A DNA stretch of 64,000 bases from assembly GCA_017618115.1 (NCBI GenBank), contig JAFZUX010000009.1, positions 307,795 to 371,794 on the forward strand, given 5' to 3'. The position numbers were made by a program, and so were the translations under genes. Shown one piece after another: positions 63,708 to 64,000 of this stretch. The notes below the pieces were generated by a model. That model worked only from the letters and a program-made list of their open reading frames with translations, was not told where the DNA came from and ran no database searches. The DNA comes from Bacteroidales bacterium. GTDB taxonomy: Bacteria; Bacteroidota; Bacteroidia; Bacteroidales; UBA932. Positions within the stretch are counted from its first letter, which is position 1. Every line of letters starts with the position of its first letter.

Positions 63708-63737
63708 TTGCAGGTTAAAAAATTTGTTATACCTTTG
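63708..63737 (+). promoter_or_regulatory. tRNA-Val promoter
   Basis: TTG at 63708-63710, 19 bases, then TACCTTTG at 63730-63737, 33 bases before the tRNA 5' end. Confidence 0.75.
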
Positions 63738-63770
63738 CACTCCGCAATTCGGCCGTAGTGGCCACGATTC

Positions 63771-63845
63771 GGGAGCATAGCTCAGTTGGTTTAGAGCATC
63801 TGCCTTACAAGCAGAGGGTCATAGGTTCGACTCCTATTGCTCCCA
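63771..63845 (+). tRNA. tRNA-Val (anticodon TAC)
   Basis: The 75-base cloverleaf has acceptor GGGAGCA/TGCTCCC with discriminator A, D arm GCTC/GAGC, anticodon stem TCTGC/GCAGA with loop CTTACAA, and T arm ATAGGTTCGACTCCTAT-like. CCA is not encoded. Its last bases are repeated in inverted form at 63884-63900. Confidence 0.96.
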
Positions 63846-63900
63846 CGAAAAAAGAGATGACAAGCGTCATCTCTTTTTTTTATGTGGGAGCAATAGGAGT
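63830..63900. repeat. Nested inverted repeat over the tRNA-Val 3' end and its terminator
   Basis: Outer arms of 17 bases, ACTCCTATTGCTCCCAC (63830-63846, tRNA 3' end) and its exact reverse complement (63884-63900), enclose the terminator hairpin. The tRNA T-arm and acceptor strand is therefore copied in inverted orientation. Confidence 0.85.
63848..63881 (+). terminator. Terminator of tRNA-Val
   Basis: AAAAAAGAGATGAC-AAGC-GTCATCTCTTTTTT is a perfect hairpin that begins three bases after the tRNA and ends in a T-tract. Confidence 0.88.
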
Positions 63901-63910
63901 AAACTCACAT

Positions 63911-63998
63911 CACCCCGCTGCTTCGCAGCACCCCTCTAGGGGTATCACGGCCTCCCGGCCGGGCGCTGAAGCGCCTTATTATCGTCCTCCAAGGGCGG
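63911..63998 (-). repeat. Multi-hairpin repeat, copy B
   Basis: Read on the minus strand it matches copy A (34597-34680) through the frame AAGGCGC-AGCGCCCGGC-GCCGTGAT-CCCCTAGAGGGG-GGGGTGA. The hairpin CGGCAC/GTGCCG of copy A is CGGCC/GGCCG here, and CCGGC/GCCGG is GCTGC/GCAGC, so pairing is kept while the sequence changes. It lies 11 bases beyond the inverted repeat of tRNA-Val. Confidence 0.75.
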
Positions 63999-64000
63999 CA

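Noticed and set aside
63830-63900. Attachment-site duplication at tRNA-Val
   Set aside because: Integration leaves a direct repeat of the tRNA 3' end; this copy is inverted and only 37 bases away, with no integrase gene in the window.

Overview
This window is chromosomal DNA of a Bacteroidota bacterium, most likely a member of the Bacteroidales. The evidence is the repeated Bacteroidota promoter signature (TTG, 19-21 bases, then TAnnTTTG) in front of most transcription units, the near absence of Shine-Dalgarno sites, and the gene set: a TonB receptor with PnuT under a TPP riboswitch, DUF1460 and C1-family secreted enzymes, an FHS-type sugar symporter and an RRM protein. I see no insertion sequence, prophage, CRISPR array or DNA-binding regulator gene. 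Almost all the sequence is housekeeping, envelope and transport genes.

Layout. 0-7 kb: thiamine uptake (riboswitch, TonB receptor, PnuT, cut by the window edge), CTP synthase with a secreted glutaminyl cyclase, a DASS carboxylate transporter and RNase P RNA. 7-12.8 kb: a large secreted amidase-like protein, then D-cysteine desulfhydrase with a sugar-isomerase-fold protein. 12.8-17.2 kb: a lipoprotein, an MBOAT acyltransferase and two DHHW/SGNH proteins, probably a surface-glycan O-acylation unit. 17-28.4 kb: carriers and enzymes (GntP, HD phosphohydrolase, BASS, methyltransferase, C69 dipeptidase, NhaA, CPA1 antiporter with DUF47, DUF1460, DUF805). 28.4-34.8 kb: tRNA-Lys, phosphatidylserine synthase, two C1 peptidases, QueE, an N-domain-less ClpB and tRNA-Arg.

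34.8-48.3 kb, minus strand: a nucleotide-sugar operon (FlaA1/WbpM-type dehydratase, Pgi, UDP-HexNAc dehydrogenase, a YdiJ-like 2-hydroxyacid dehydrogenase, WbpB), then a TPR protein and the undecaprenyl-phosphate translocase PopT; upstream lie phosphohexomutase and an MFS sugar symporter. 48.4-57.4 kb: a long PurF homologue, an RRM protein, a TPR protein, GyrA, ClpC and tRNA-Lys. 57.4-64 kb: a Mom/GNAT-like protein overlapping a nucleobase permease, a transaldolase-flippase-glycosyltransferase operon, an M48 lipoprotein, tandem hairpin repeats and tRNA-Val.

The most interesting signals are: the YdiJ-like 2-hydroxyglutarate-type dehydrogenase placed between the UDP-sugar dehydrogenase and WbpB, which suggests dedicated removal of the 2-hydroxyglutarate that WbpB makes when it recycles NAD; a covarying multi-hairpin repeat found twice, both times in the same orientation just beyond the terminator of a tRNA gene; the coupling of a phage-like Mom/GNAT protein with a purine-type permease that has lost its usual TM3 motif; and a ClpB without its N domain, started by a strong Shine-Dalgarno.
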